26,021 bases of DNA from Microbacteriaceae bacterium UBA4731 (GTDB taxonomy: Bacteria > Actinomycetota > Actinomycetes > Actinomycetales > Microbacteriaceae), in assembly GCA_002404115.1 (NCBI GenBank), contig DHJB01000066.1, positions 31,256 to 57,276 on the forward strand. Reading direction: 5' to 3'. The notes under the pieces were generated by a model. That model worked only from the letters and a program-made list of their open reading frames with translations. It made no database searches and had not been told where the DNA came from. Shown here piece by piece: positions 1 through 6,645 of the stretch. Numbering within the stretch: position 1 is the first letter of the stretch; every line of letters begins with the position of its first letter. The translations under genes were made by a program, and so were the position numbers.

Positions 1-777
1 GAACTGGAAGAACTCCATGTCCTCGAGCGGCAGGCCCTTGCGCCAGATGATGCCGACGCCGTCGCCGGTGAGCGTGTGCGCGTTCGAGGTGGTCTTGTAG
101 ATCTTGCCGAAGCCGCCGGTGGCGAAGATGAACGCCTTCGCCTGGAACACGTGCAGCTCGCCGCTGGACAGGTCGTAGGCGACGACGGCGGAGGGCTGCT
201 CCACCCCGTCGACCTCGGTCATGACCAGGTCGAGCACGTAGAACTCGTTGAAGAAGTTGATGCCGCGCTTGACGCAGTTCTGGAACAGCGTCTGCAGGAT
301 CATGTGGCCGGTGCGGTCGGCGGCGTAGCAGGCGCGGCGCACCGGGCTCTTGCCGTGGTCGCGGGTGTGGCCGCCGAAGCGGCGCTGGTCGATCTTGCCC
401 TCGGGCGTGCGGTTGAACGGCAGGCCCATGTTCTCGAGGTCGATGACCGCGTCGATGGCCTCTTTGGCGAGGATCTCCGCCGCGTCCTGGTCGACGAGGT
501 AGTCGCCGCCCTTGACGGTGTCAAAGGTGTGCCACTCCCAGTTGTCTTCCTCGACGTTGGCCAGGGCCGCGGCCATGCCGCCCTGCGCCGCACCGGTGTG
601 CGAACGCGTCGGGTACAGCTTGGAGATGACAGCGGTGCTGGCGTTCGGGCCGGCTTCGATGGCGGCGCGCATGCCGGCCCCACCTGCCCCCACGATCACG
701 ATGTCGAACTTGTGGTAGTGCACGCCGTCTACAACGGTGGACTCCGGGGGAGTGGTGGCAGATGCATCCATAGTCAT
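1..777 (-). CDS. sdhA: Succinate dehydrogenase flavoprotein subunit (N-terminal part)
   Basis: Catalytic FAD subunit of complex II, oxidising succinate to fumarate on the cytoplasmic face of the membrane. The 259 visible codons run from the start to the left edge, so the C-terminal half is missing. Near the N-terminus lies the dinucleotide-binding motif [13 protein letters not shown], followed by [14 protein letters not shown], which includes the segment that carries covalent FAD at a histidine in this family, and then GHTRDHG and the [18 protein letters not shown] segment. Two in-frame ATGs fit as start (777 giving MTMDAS, or 771); 777 is chosen because it lies nearer the upstream AGGAG, which is still rather distant (about 14 nt). 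The gene starts 17 nt after sdhD stops, in an operon sdhC-sdhD-sdhA; sdhB is expected beyond the edge. Identification is certain; only the exact start is open. Confidence 0.96.
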   Translation of the reverse strand, partial: MTMDASATTPPESTVVDGVHYHKFDIVIVGAGGAGMRAAIEAGPNASTAVISKLYPTRSHTGAAQGGMAAALANVEEDNWEWHTFDTVKGGDYLVDQDAAEILAKEAIDAVIDLENMGLPFNRTPEGKIDQRRFGGHTRDHGKSPVRRACYAADRTGHMILQTLFQNCVKRGINFFNEFYVLDLVMTEVDGVEQPSAVVAYDLSSGELHVFQAKAFIFATGGFGKIYKTTSNAHTLTGDGVGIIWRKGLPLEDMEFFQF

Positions 778-794
778 GTGGGTGTTAGCAGCTC

Positions 795-1247
795 CTAGTT
801 GGCCGGGCAGAAGCTCGGCAGAAGGTCGGCAGGCTGGCCGGCCGGGCAGGGGTCAAACGTGAAGACGACGAGCGTGCCGAGCACGACCAGGATCACGACG
901 GCGCCGAGGATCGCCGACTTGAGGATGCCCCGGGTCAGCCGCTGCGTCGCGTAGTCGTTGACGATGGTGCGCATGCCGTTGCCGCCGTGGATGAGGGCGA
1001 GCCAGAGCATCAGCACATCCCAGGTCTGCCAGAACGGGTTCGACAGCTTGCCGGCCACGAAAGCGAAGTTGAGGGCGTCGACGCCCTTGCCGATCATCAG
1101 GTTCACGAAGAGGTGGCCGAAGATGAGGACGATGAGCACGACGCCGGAGGCGCGCATGTAGATCCAGCCCCACTTCTCCCAGTTGACGCCGCGCCCTCGG
1201 GGCGCACGGGAGTAAGGGCTGCGGGGAGTGTCGATGGTGGAAGTCAT
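795..1247 (-). CDS. sdhD: Succinate dehydrogenase membrane anchor subunit SdhD
   Basis: Small hydrophobic subunit (150 aa) that anchors complex II and helps bind haem b and quinone. About 35 polar N-terminal residues precede three predicted membrane helices: around residues 35-55 ([15 protein letters not shown]), 70-90 ([16 protein letters not shown]) and 110-130 ([17 protein letters not shown]). The histidine in FGHLF is the likely haem ligand, and LIHGGNGMR is a conserved actinobacterial SdhD segment. The ATG at 1247 lies 13 nt after the sdhC stop. Length and position between sdhC and sdhA fit the family. The C-terminal tail with two cysteines and several prolines is less conserved. Confidence 0.92.
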   Translation of the reverse strand: MTSTIDTPRSPYSRAPRGRGVNWEKWGWIYMRASGVVLIVLIFGHLFVNLMIGKGVDALNFAFVAGKLSNPFWQTWDVLMLWLALIHGGNGMRTIVNDYATQRLTRGILKSAILGAVVILVVLGTLVVFTFDPCPAGQPADLLPSFCPAN

Positions 1248-1260
1248 GTCTGTCCCGGTC

Positions 1261-1677
1261 CTAGTGGCTGAACACGTTCATCAGGTGGCGGGGAGCGAAA
1301 CCAAGCATCGTGATCACCCAGAGGCCGATGACGACGTAGAACATGACCTTCTGGTACTTGGCGTTCCAGAAGTCGATCAGGATGATGCGCAGCCCGTTGA
1401 ACGCGTGGAACACGATCGCGGCCACAAGGGCGGTCTCACCGAGGCCCATGATGGGCGTCTGGTAGGTGCTGATCACCGTGTTGTAGGCCTCTGGACTCAG
1501 CCGCACGAGCGCCGTGTCGAGGATGTGGACCAGCAGGAAGAAGAAGATCGCCACGCCGGTGATGCGGTGCAGCACCCACGACCACATGCCCTCTCGGCCC
1601 CGATACAGGGTTCCGGCCGGGCGACGCGACGTCGTCTTTTGCTGAGCTGTCAGGGTTCCTGCCGTCTGATGTGGCAT
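1261..1677 (-). CDS. sdhC: Succinate dehydrogenase cytochrome b556 subunit SdhC
   Basis: First gene of the sdh operon (138 aa); with SdhD it forms the haem- and quinone-binding membrane domain of complex II. SWVLHRITG is the typical SdhC motif with the quinone-site Ser and Arg. It is followed by a helix carrying the probable haem ligand in LLVHILDTALV, then helices around GLGETALVAAIVFHAFNGLR and VMFYVVIGLWVITML. The frame stays open 12 codons further upstream, but the ATG at 1677 is preferred: GGGAGGG lies at 1684-1690, six bases before it, which is an excellent ribosome-binding site, and the protein then begins like relatives (MPHQTAG...). The SdhD start follows the SdhC stop by 13 nt. Confidence 0.93.
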   Translation of the reverse strand: MPHQTAGTLTAQQKTTSRRPAGTLYRGREGMWSWVLHRITGVAIFFFLLVHILDTALVRLSPEAYNTVISTYQTPIMGLGETALVAAIVFHAFNGLRIILIDFWNAKYQKVMFYVVIGLWVITMLGFAPRHLMNVFSH

Positions 1678-1749
1678 GAACAACCCTCCCTGGTTGAGTG
1701 ATGGCCTCGACAAGAGGAGGCCGGCAACGCTCTATGAGCACGTGCCTCC

Positions 1750-1755
1750 AGTCTA
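1750..1755 (-). promoter_or_regulatory. Candidate -10 box of the sdhCDA operon
   Basis: On the minus strand TAGACT fits the actinobacterial TANNNT -10 pattern and would start a transcript near 1743, leaving a leader of about 65 nt that contains the strong SdhC ribosome-binding site. No good -35 hexamer is visible at the usual distance. This is inference from pattern only. Confidence 0.35.
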
Positions 1756-1780
1756 GGTGTCGGCGCCGTGCTTTTTCCCA

Positions 1781-1796
1781 GTTAGGTATGCCTAAC
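1781..1796. promoter_or_regulatory. Inverted repeat GTTAGG-N4-CCTAAC upstream of sdhC, resembling a DtxR/IdeR iron box
   Basis: A perfect 6-bp dyad with a 4-bp spacer sits about 105 nt upstream of the sdhC start and overlaps the stop codon of the neighbouring mannosyltransferase gene. Read on the minus strand it matches about 13 of 19 positions of the DtxR/IdeR consensus: the central GTTAGG and the CCTAA half fit, while the outer left half does not. It would lie just upstream of the candidate -10 at 1750-1755. Succinate dehydrogenase is an iron-rich enzyme often under iron-dependent control, so the location makes sense, but the match is partial. Confidence 0.4.
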
Positions 1797-2946
1797 GCTG
1801 CATCGACAGCGGTACCGCGGTCATCGCCAGCACCGCGGCGCGCTCGTCGACCACCCGCTCGTAATGGTCGAGCAGGGTGCCGCACACGCTCTCCCAGGAC
1901 CGGCCGAGCACGGCGCGCCTTCCGGCTTCTCCCATCCGCCGGCGGAGCGCGCCGTCGTCGACGAGGCGGCTCACGCAGCGGCGCAGGTCCCGGTTGTCGT
2001 CCGGCGTGAAGAGGAGCCCGTTCTCCTCGTGCGCGACCAGGTCGATCGGGCCCCCGGCGCGGGGCGCCACGACGGGCAGCCCGGCGGCGTGCGCCTCCTG
2101 GATGGTCTGGCCGAAGGTTTCCTCTGTGCCGGCGTGCAGGAACAGGTCGAAGCTCGCGTACGCCGCGGCGAGGTCGGGCCCGGCCAGGCGGCCGAGCCAG
2201 GTCACCGGCATCCCGGCAAGGGCGAGGCGCACCTCCGGCAGTGACGGCCCGTCGCCGACGAGCGCCAGGCGGATGCCCGGCACCCCGCGCAGGGCACGGA
2301 ACCGCTCCACCTGTTTCTCCGGCGCCATCCGGCCGACGTAGCCGACGACGATTTCCCCGTCGGGGGAGAGGCGTTCGCGGAGCGCGGCGACCGCCGGGTC
2401 GCGCTTCCGGTTCGGGTGGTAGGCAACCAGGTCGACTCCGCGGGTCCAGGTGGCCAGCCGGCCCAGGCCGATCCGCCGGAGGTCCTGCATCGACGAAGTC
2501 GATGGCACGAGCGTCAGGTCGGCGCCCTCGTGCACCCACTTCACGAAGCGCCAGGCCAGGCGCGTGGCCTTGCCGAGGCGGTTCCGGCGGGCGTAGCCGG
2601 CGACATCCGTCTGGAAGATGGCGACGGATGCGATGCCCAGGCGGTTGGCTGCGGCGATACCCTGCGCGCCGAGCAGGAAGGGGGAGGCGGCGTGCAGCAC
2701 GTCCGGCCGGAACTCGGCGAGGAGCCTCTGCACGCGCTGGCTCGGCAGGCCCACCGGGAACTGCCGGTATTCGAGCGCCGGAACGGTGTGCACCGGGAAC
2801 CCCGCGTACTCGCGTGGCGCCCCGGCCGGCGCGATCACGATGGCGTCGTGGCCCTCGCGCGCCAGGTGGTCGAGCACCTTGCAGACGCTCGTAGTGACTC
2901 CGCTGACAACGGGCAGGAAGCTCTCGGTGATGACCGCGACTCGCAT
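1792..2946 (-). CDS. GT4-family glycosyltransferase, MgtA-like GDP-mannose-dependent alpha-mannosyltransferase
   Basis: A 384-aa GT-B glycosyltransferase. It begins MRVAVITESFLPVVSGVT, the acceptor-side signature of the actinobacterial MgtA/PimB-like group, continues with HAASPFLLGAQG and FQTDVAGYARR, and has the RGVDLVAYHPN and VGYVGRMAPEKQVE segments that open the sugar-nucleotide domain. The EX7E region is GTEETFGQTIQEAHAAGLPVVAP near residues 285-305, where retaining GT4 enzymes bind the donor phosphate and sugar. MgtA homologues add mannose from GDP-mannose to glycolipids at the cytoplasmic membrane face; the divergent manC makes GDP-mannose, which supports the assignment. The frame is open well upstream, but 2946 is chosen because it gives the family N-terminus and has a -10-like box six bases before it. 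Acceptor unknown. Confidence 0.85.
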   Translation of the reverse strand: MRVAVITESFLPVVSGVTTSVCKVLDHLAREGHDAIVIAPAGAPREYAGFPVHTVPALEYRQFPVGLPSQRVQRLLAEFRPDVLHAASPFLLGAQGIAAANRLGIASVAIFQTDVAGYARRNRLGKATRLAWRFVKWVHEGADLTLVPSTSSMQDLRRIGLGRLATWTRGVDLVAYHPNRKRDPAVAALRERLSPDGEIVVGYVGRMAPEKQVERFRALRGVPGIRLALVGDGPSLPEVRLALAGMPVTWLGRLAGPDLAAAYASFDLFLHAGTEETFGQTIQEAHAAGLPVVAPRAGGPIDLVAHEENGLLFTPDDNRDLRRCVSRLVDDGALRRRMGEAGRRAVLGRSWESVCGTLLDHYERVVDERAAVLAMTAVPLSMQR

Positions 2947-2952
2947 GAGGCG

Positions 2953-2958
2953 AGCGTA
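2953..2958 (-). promoter_or_regulatory. Candidate leaderless -10 box of the mannosyltransferase gene
   Basis: TACGCT on the minus strand, exactly six bases before the ATG at 2946, so transcription would begin at or next to the start codon. No Shine-Dalgarno sequence is present and no clear -35 is seen. The same geometry recurs at manC, add, punA and lpdA in this window. Confidence 0.4.
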
Positions 2959-2990
2959 GGCACCCGGCCCGACGACCGGGTGAATGCACG

Positions 2991-3018
2991 GTGAACAGCG
3001 CATCGGCGGCGGTAGTCT
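2991..3018 (+). promoter_or_regulatory. Candidate leaderless promoter of manC
   Basis: GTGAAC (2991-2996), a 16-bp spacer and TAGTCT (3013-3018) form a plausible sigma-70-type promoter. The -10 box ends six bases before the manC ATG at 3025, so the mRNA would start at the A of the start codon. No ribosome-binding site is present. Confidence 0.5.
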
Positions 3019-3024
3019 TGCCAG

Positions 3025-4146
3025 ATGTCCAAGCCCAGCGATGCCCTCGACCGCTTCTACAGCGTGATCCCCGCCGGCGGTATCGGATCGCGGCTGTGGC
3101 CGCTCTCCCGCGCCGACGCCCCCAAGTTCCTGCACGACCTGACCGGCTCCGGCCAGACCCTGCTCCGCGACACCTGGGATCGCCTGGCACCGATCAGCGG
3201 CGACCAGCGCATCATGGTCGTCACCGGCCGCGCCCACCGCGCCGCCGTCGAAGCGCAGCTGCCCGAGCTGGCCGACCACAACGTGGTGCTGGAGAGCGAG
3301 CCGAAGGACTCCACTGTGGCGATCGGCCTGGCCGCCGCCATTCTGGAGAAACGCGAACCCGGCGTGATCGTCGGTTCCTTCGCCGCCGACCACGTGATCA
3401 ACGGGGTTGCCCTGTTCCGTTCGACGGTCAAGGAGGCGGTGGCCGCAGCGGACGCCGGCTACATCGTGACCATCGGCATCCAGCCGACGGAACCCGCCAT
3501 CGGCTTCGGCTACATCAAGTGCGCCGGCCCGCTCTCCATCGAGGGCGCCGAGAGCGCGCTGGCGGTCGATTCCTTCGTCGAGAAGCCCAGTCTGGCCACG
3601 GCCCAGGAATACCTCGCCGACGGGCACTACCTCTGGAACGCGGGCATGTTCATCGCGCGGGCGGATCGCCTGCTCGAGGAGATCGGCGCGTCGGAGCCCG
3701 AGCTCCTGGCCGGCCTGCTCGAGCTCGCCGAGGCCTGGGACACCCCGCGCCGCGGCGCCGTCGTCGACCAGGTCTGGCCGCGCCTGAAGAAGATCGCCAT
3801 CGACTACGCCGTCGCTGAGCCCGTCGCTGCCGCTGGCAAACTCGCCGTGATCCCCGGTTCGTTCGACTGGGACGACGTGGGCGACTTCGCCTCGATCGCC
3901 AAGCTGCACTCCGGCGGCCGCAAGGCCAACCTCGCCATCCTCGGCGAGGGCGCGCGCGTGCTGGCCGACTCGAGCAGCGGAATCGTGGTCAGCCACACCG
4001 GGCGGATGATCGCCCTGATCGGTGTCGAGGACATCGTCGTGGTCGACACCCCCGACGCCCTCCTGGTCACCACGAGCGCCAACGCCCAGAAGGTCAAGGC
4101 GGTCGTCGACGCGCTGAAGCTGTCGGGCTCGAGCGACGTTCTCTAG
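3025..4146 (+). CDS. manC: Mannose-1-phosphate guanylyltransferase
   Basis: Makes GDP-mannose from mannose-1-phosphate and GTP in the cytosol (373 aa). The nucleotide-binding signature AGGIGSRLWPLSR lies at residues 17-29 with PKFL just after. VGSFAADHVI, the metal/nucleotide aspartate region, is near residue 112-121. IGFGYIK, FVEKP and HYLWNAGMF follow as in all bacterial mannose-1-phosphate guanylyltransferases, and GSFDWDDVGDF near residue 276 closes the catalytic domain. It is the short form without a fused phosphomannose isomerase domain. It is divergent from an MgtA-like mannosyltransferase that would use its product, 78 nt between starts. Translation probably starts without a leader. 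The 3' end contains the promoter of the next gene. Confidence 0.93.
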   Translation: MSKPSDALDRFYSVIPAGGIGSRLWPLSRADAPKFLHDLTGSGQTLLRDTWDRLAPISGDQRIMVVTGRAHRAAVEAQLPELADHNVVLESEPKDSTVAIGLAAAILEKREPGVIVGSFAADHVINGVALFRSTVKEAVAAADAGYIVTIGIQPTEPAIGFGYIKCAGPLSIEGAESALAVDSFVEKPSLATAQEYLADGHYLWNAGMFIARADRLLEEIGASEPELLAGLLELAEAWDTPRRGAVVDQVWPRLKKIAIDYAVAEPVAAAGKLAVIPGSFDWDDVGDFASIAKLHSGGRKANLAILGEGARVLADSSSGIVVSHTGRMIALIGVEDIVVVDTPDALLVTTSANAQKVKAVVDALKLSGSSDVL

Positions 4147-4157
4147 CCTCCTAGAAT
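4129..4157 (+). promoter_or_regulatory. Candidate promoter of the first BMP lipoprotein gene
   Basis: TCGAGC (4129-4134), a 17-bp spacer and TAGAAT (4152-4157) form the best-looking promoter in the window. The -35 lies inside the last codons of manC. Transcription would start near 4164, giving a leader of about 45 nt that contains AAGGGG (4198-4203), five bases before the ATG at 4209. Confidence 0.5.
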
Positions 4158-4208
4158 CGAGTCAGATCAGGCTCGTCGCACCGAATGGTCACAACGCAAG
4201 GGGCACCC

Positions 4209-5273
4209 ATGTCACGCCGTCGTTTCGTTTCGCCCGTTCTCGTCGTGGCGGCATCCGTTGCCCTGCTGGCCGGCTGCGCGCCGGCCCCCGTGAAAAGCAC
4301 CGCTATGCCCGAGTCCGCCTATTGCGCGCGGATGGTGACCAACTCCGGCGGCCTCGAAGACCGTTCCTTCAACCAGTCGAGCTGGGATGGTCTCAAGCAG
4401 GCCAGGGACAAGCTCAAGATCGACGTCGCCGCGATCGTCTCCAACTCGGAGACCGACCTCGCCCCCAACGTTGCCGAGGCCGTCGGCACCGGATGCCCGT
4501 TCATCCTCACGGTGGGCTACGAGCTCGCCGACGCCACCGCCGCCGAAGCGAAAGCCAACCCCGACGTGCACTTCTCCATCGTCGACGAGCAGGTCGACGG
4601 CGAGAACATCAAGCCGATCGTGTTCGACACCGCCCAGGCCTCCTACCTGGCCGGCTACCTCGCCGCCGGGGTGTCGAAGACCGGCAAGGTCGGCACCTTC
4701 GGCGGCGGGAACCAGCCGCCCGTAACCCTGTTCATGGACGGGTTCGCCGACGGCATCGACAAGTACAACGAGCTGCACCACACGGCGGTCACGCTCCTGG
4801 GCTGGGACAAGGCCACGCAGAACGGCACCTTCACCGGTGACTTCGAAGACACCAACAAGGGCAAGTCGTACACCCAGGGCATGCTGGACCAGGGAGCCGA
4901 CGTCATCCTCCCTGTCGCCGGCCAGGTCGGCGAGGGCGCAGCCGCCGCAATCCTCGAGTCGGGCACGGCGTCGCTGATCTGGGTCGATAACGACGGCTAC
5001 GAGACCCTCCCGGCCGAGTACCGGCCCATCGTGCTGACCAGCGTGCTGAAGAACACCCAGGACGCCGTGGTCAAGATCGTCGGCGACGACATGAACGGCA
5101 CCTTCGACAACAAACCGTTCGTCGGCACGCTGAAAAACGGCGGAGTCGAGATCGCGCCGTTCCACGACAGGGACTCCCTCGTGTCGAAGGCCCTGGCCAC
5201 GGAGATCAACCAGATCCGCGCCGCGATCATCGCGGGCATCATCACGGTGGAGAGCCCGAGTGCCCCGAAGTGA
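4209..5273 (+). CDS. BMP-family (PnrA/BmpA-like) nucleoside-binding lipoprotein, first copy
   Basis: Membrane-anchored solute-binding protein (354 aa) for an ABC nucleoside importer. A signal peptide of three arginines and a hydrophobic core ends in the lipobox LLAGC with the acylated cysteine at residue 23. The mature part shows the BMP fold hallmarks: NSGGLEDRSFNQSSWDGL near the start, a TVGYELADATA segment, PIVFDTAQASYLAGYLA, GTFGGGNQPPVT, MDGFADG and a C-terminal ESPSAPK tail. An ATG at 4185 is also in frame, but 4209 is chosen because AAGGGG lies five bases upstream and the shorter N-terminus is a standard signal peptide. It is followed by a close paralogue with the same ending (ESPSSPK) and then by the ATPase and permeases, so purine or pyrimidine nucleosides are the likely ligands. 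Confidence 0.9.
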   Translation: MSRRRFVSPVLVVAASVALLAGCAPAPVKSTAMPESAYCARMVTNSGGLEDRSFNQSSWDGLKQARDKLKIDVAAIVSNSETDLAPNVAEAVGTGCPFILTVGYELADATAAEAKANPDVHFSIVDEQVDGENIKPIVFDTAQASYLAGYLAAGVSKTGKVGTFGGGNQPPVTLFMDGFADGIDKYNELHHTAVTLLGWDKATQNGTFTGDFEDTNKGKSYTQGMLDQGADVILPVAGQVGEGAAAAILESGTASLIWVDNDGYETLPAEYRPIVLTSVLKNTQDAVVKIVGDDMNGTFDNKPFVGTLKNGGVEIAPFHDRDSLVSKALATEINQIRAAIIAGIITVESPSAPK

Positions 5274-5351
5274 TCCACGCGCGTTCCGGCGCCGCTTTGT
5301 AACTGTTCCATGTCGATTGCGGTTTGCTCCTTTGAGCAGGGCATTTTTCGC

Positions 5352-5401
5352 TAGCCTGAAGCCACACAGCCCCTGCTGAGGGCAGGGCCGCACCCAGGAG
5401 G
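5352..5401 (+). promoter_or_regulatory. Candidate -10 box and leader of the second BMP lipoprotein gene
   Basis: TAGCCT (5352-5357) is a plausible -10; TTTGAG at 5331-5336 is a poor -35 with a short 15-bp gap. The leader of about 43 nt contains a small GC hairpin (CCCTGC/GCAGGG around 5371-5386) and the perfect ribosome-binding site AGGAGG at 5396-5401, five bases before the TTG start at 5407. No known riboswitch is recognised in the leader. Confidence 0.4.
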
Positions 5402-5406
5402 TCGCT

Positions 5407-6492
5407 TTGAGAATCACCAACCGCAAGACCGCGCTCAGCGGGCTCACCGTTCTGGGAGTCGTCGCGCTCCTCGCCGGGTGTGCTCCCGCGCCCGCGCCCG
5501 GCGGCTCGACCAGCACCGGCAAGGCCGCCAGCGACTTCGTGCCCTGCATGGTCTCCGACTCGGGCGGATTCGACGACAAGTCGTTCAACCAGCTCGGCCT
5601 CGAAGGCCTCACGTCGGCAGCAGCCAAGCTCGGCGTCAAGGAAAACCACGTGCAGTCGGACTCCGACACCGACTACGCACCGAACATCAGCAACCTGGTC
5701 GACCAGGGCTGCAAGCTGATCGTCACGGTCGGCTTCAACCTCGCAGCGGCAACGAAGGATGCGGCCGCGGCCAACCCCGACGTGGACTTCGCCATCATCG
5801 ACGACAGCTCGATCCAGGCAGCCAACGTCAAGCCGATCGTCTTCGACACCGCGCAGGCAGCCTTCATGGCCGGCTACGCAGCGGCCAGCTACTCGAAGAC
5901 CGGCGTCGTCGGCACCTTCGGTGGCCTCCCGATTCCCCCCGTCACCATCTTCATGGACGGCTTCGTTGACGGCGTCAACTACTTCAACAAGGAGAAGGGC
6001 AAGAAGGTCCAGGTCAAGGGCTGGAACGTCGCTTCGCAGAACGGCTCGTTCACCGGTGGCTTCGCCGCGGGAACCGACGCAAAGCAGGCCGCACAGGGCC
6101 TGATCGACCAGAACGCCGACGTCATCCTCCCGGTCGGTGGGCCGATCTTCCTGAGCGCCGCAGAGGCCATCCGCGACGCCAGCAAGCCGATCGCCCTGAT
6201 CGGTGTCGACGCTGACGCGTTTGTGACCAACCCCGACAACAAGGACATCTTCCTCACCTCGATCATGAAGGGCATGAAGCCCGGCGTGGCCGACGTGGTC
6301 GAAGCGGCAGCAGCCGGCAAGTTCGACAACACGCCGTACGTCGGAAAGCTCGACAACGGCGGCGTCGCCCTGGCCCCGTTCCACGACTTCGCGTCGAAGG
6401 TCGACCCGGCACTCGCGGGCGAGCTCGACAAGATCAAGGCCGGCATCGTCGACGGTTCGATCAAGGTCGAATCGCCCTCTTCACCGAAGTAG
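5407..6492 (+). CDS. BMP-family (PnrA/BmpA-like) nucleoside-binding lipoprotein, second copy
   Basis: Second substrate-binding lipoprotein (361 aa) of the nucleoside importer. The start is TTG, fixed by AGGAGG five bases upstream and by the signal peptide MRITNRK followed by a hydrophobic core and lipobox LLAGC with Cys25. It aligns along its length with the preceding gene product: DSGGFDDKSFNQLG, TVGFNLAAAT, KPIVFDTAQAAFMAGY, SKTGVVGTFGG, MDGFVDGV and ASQNGSFTGGF are shared with small changes, so the two arose by tandem duplication. It is directly followed by a strong hairpin and then by the ATPase gene. Codon use is strongly biased to C/G-ending codons, suggesting high expression. The ligand difference between the copies cannot be read from the sequence. 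Confidence 0.92.
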   Translation: MRITNRKTALSGLTVLGVVALLAGCAPAPAPGGSTSTGKAASDFVPCMVSDSGGFDDKSFNQLGLEGLTSAAAKLGVKENHVQSDSDTDYAPNISNLVDQGCKLIVTVGFNLAAATKDAAAANPDVDFAIIDDSSIQAANVKPIVFDTAQAAFMAGYAAASYSKTGVVGTFGGLPIPPVTIFMDGFVDGVNYFNKEKGKKVQVKGWNVASQNGSFTGGFAAGTDAKQAAQGLIDQNADVILPVGGPIFLSAAEAIRDASKPIALIGVDADAFVTNPDNKDIFLTSIMKGMKPGVADVVEAAAAGKFDNTPYVGKLDNGGVALAPFHDFASKVDPALAGELDKIKAGIVDGSIKVESPSSPK

Positions 6493-6504
6493 AGTAATCC
6501 AGGC

Positions 6505-6540
6505 GCCGGGGAGGCCAGCTGCCCAGCTGGCCTCCCCGGC
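6505..6540 (+). terminator. Strong GC-rich hairpin after the second BMP gene
   Basis: A perfect 17-bp inverted repeat (GCCGGGGAGGCCAGCTG and its complement) with a two-base centre begins 12 nt after the stop codon. No T-run follows, as is common for actinobacterial terminators. It probably ends or protects most lipoprotein transcripts, so that the binding proteins are made in excess over the ATPase and permeases. Confidence 0.8.
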
Positions 6541-6631
6541 ACCACTTAACCAACCCGAACTCCCGGAACCGGCCACCCATCGGTCCCGCATTGATCCTCT
6601 GGGCTGCCGTAACGATGCGCGCGCCGGAAGG

Positions 6632-6637
6632 TAGATT
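6632..6637 (+). promoter_or_regulatory. Candidate -10 box directly before the ABC ATPase gene
   Basis: TAGATT lies eight bases before the ATG at 6646. The 150-nt gap after the lipoprotein gene, the hairpin and the lack of a Shine-Dalgarno sequence suggest a separate, nearly leaderless promoter. No clear -35 is visible. Confidence 0.45.
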
Positions 6638-6645
6638 GACTAACC

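Noticed and set aside
1436..3190. Long open frame of 584 codons on the minus strand
   Set aside because: Arg/Pro/Gly-rich composition, no domain; it runs in another frame of the mannosyltransferase and sdhC genes. Such shadows are expected at this GC content.
5358..5406. Possible riboswitch in the leader of the second BMP gene
   Set aside because: Only one small hairpin in under 50 bases; no match to the purine or other known riboswitch cores.
6505..6540. Operator for the nucleoside transporter
   Set aside because: A 17-bp perfect stem with a two-base centre directly after a stop codon fits an RNA hairpin much better than a protein-binding site.
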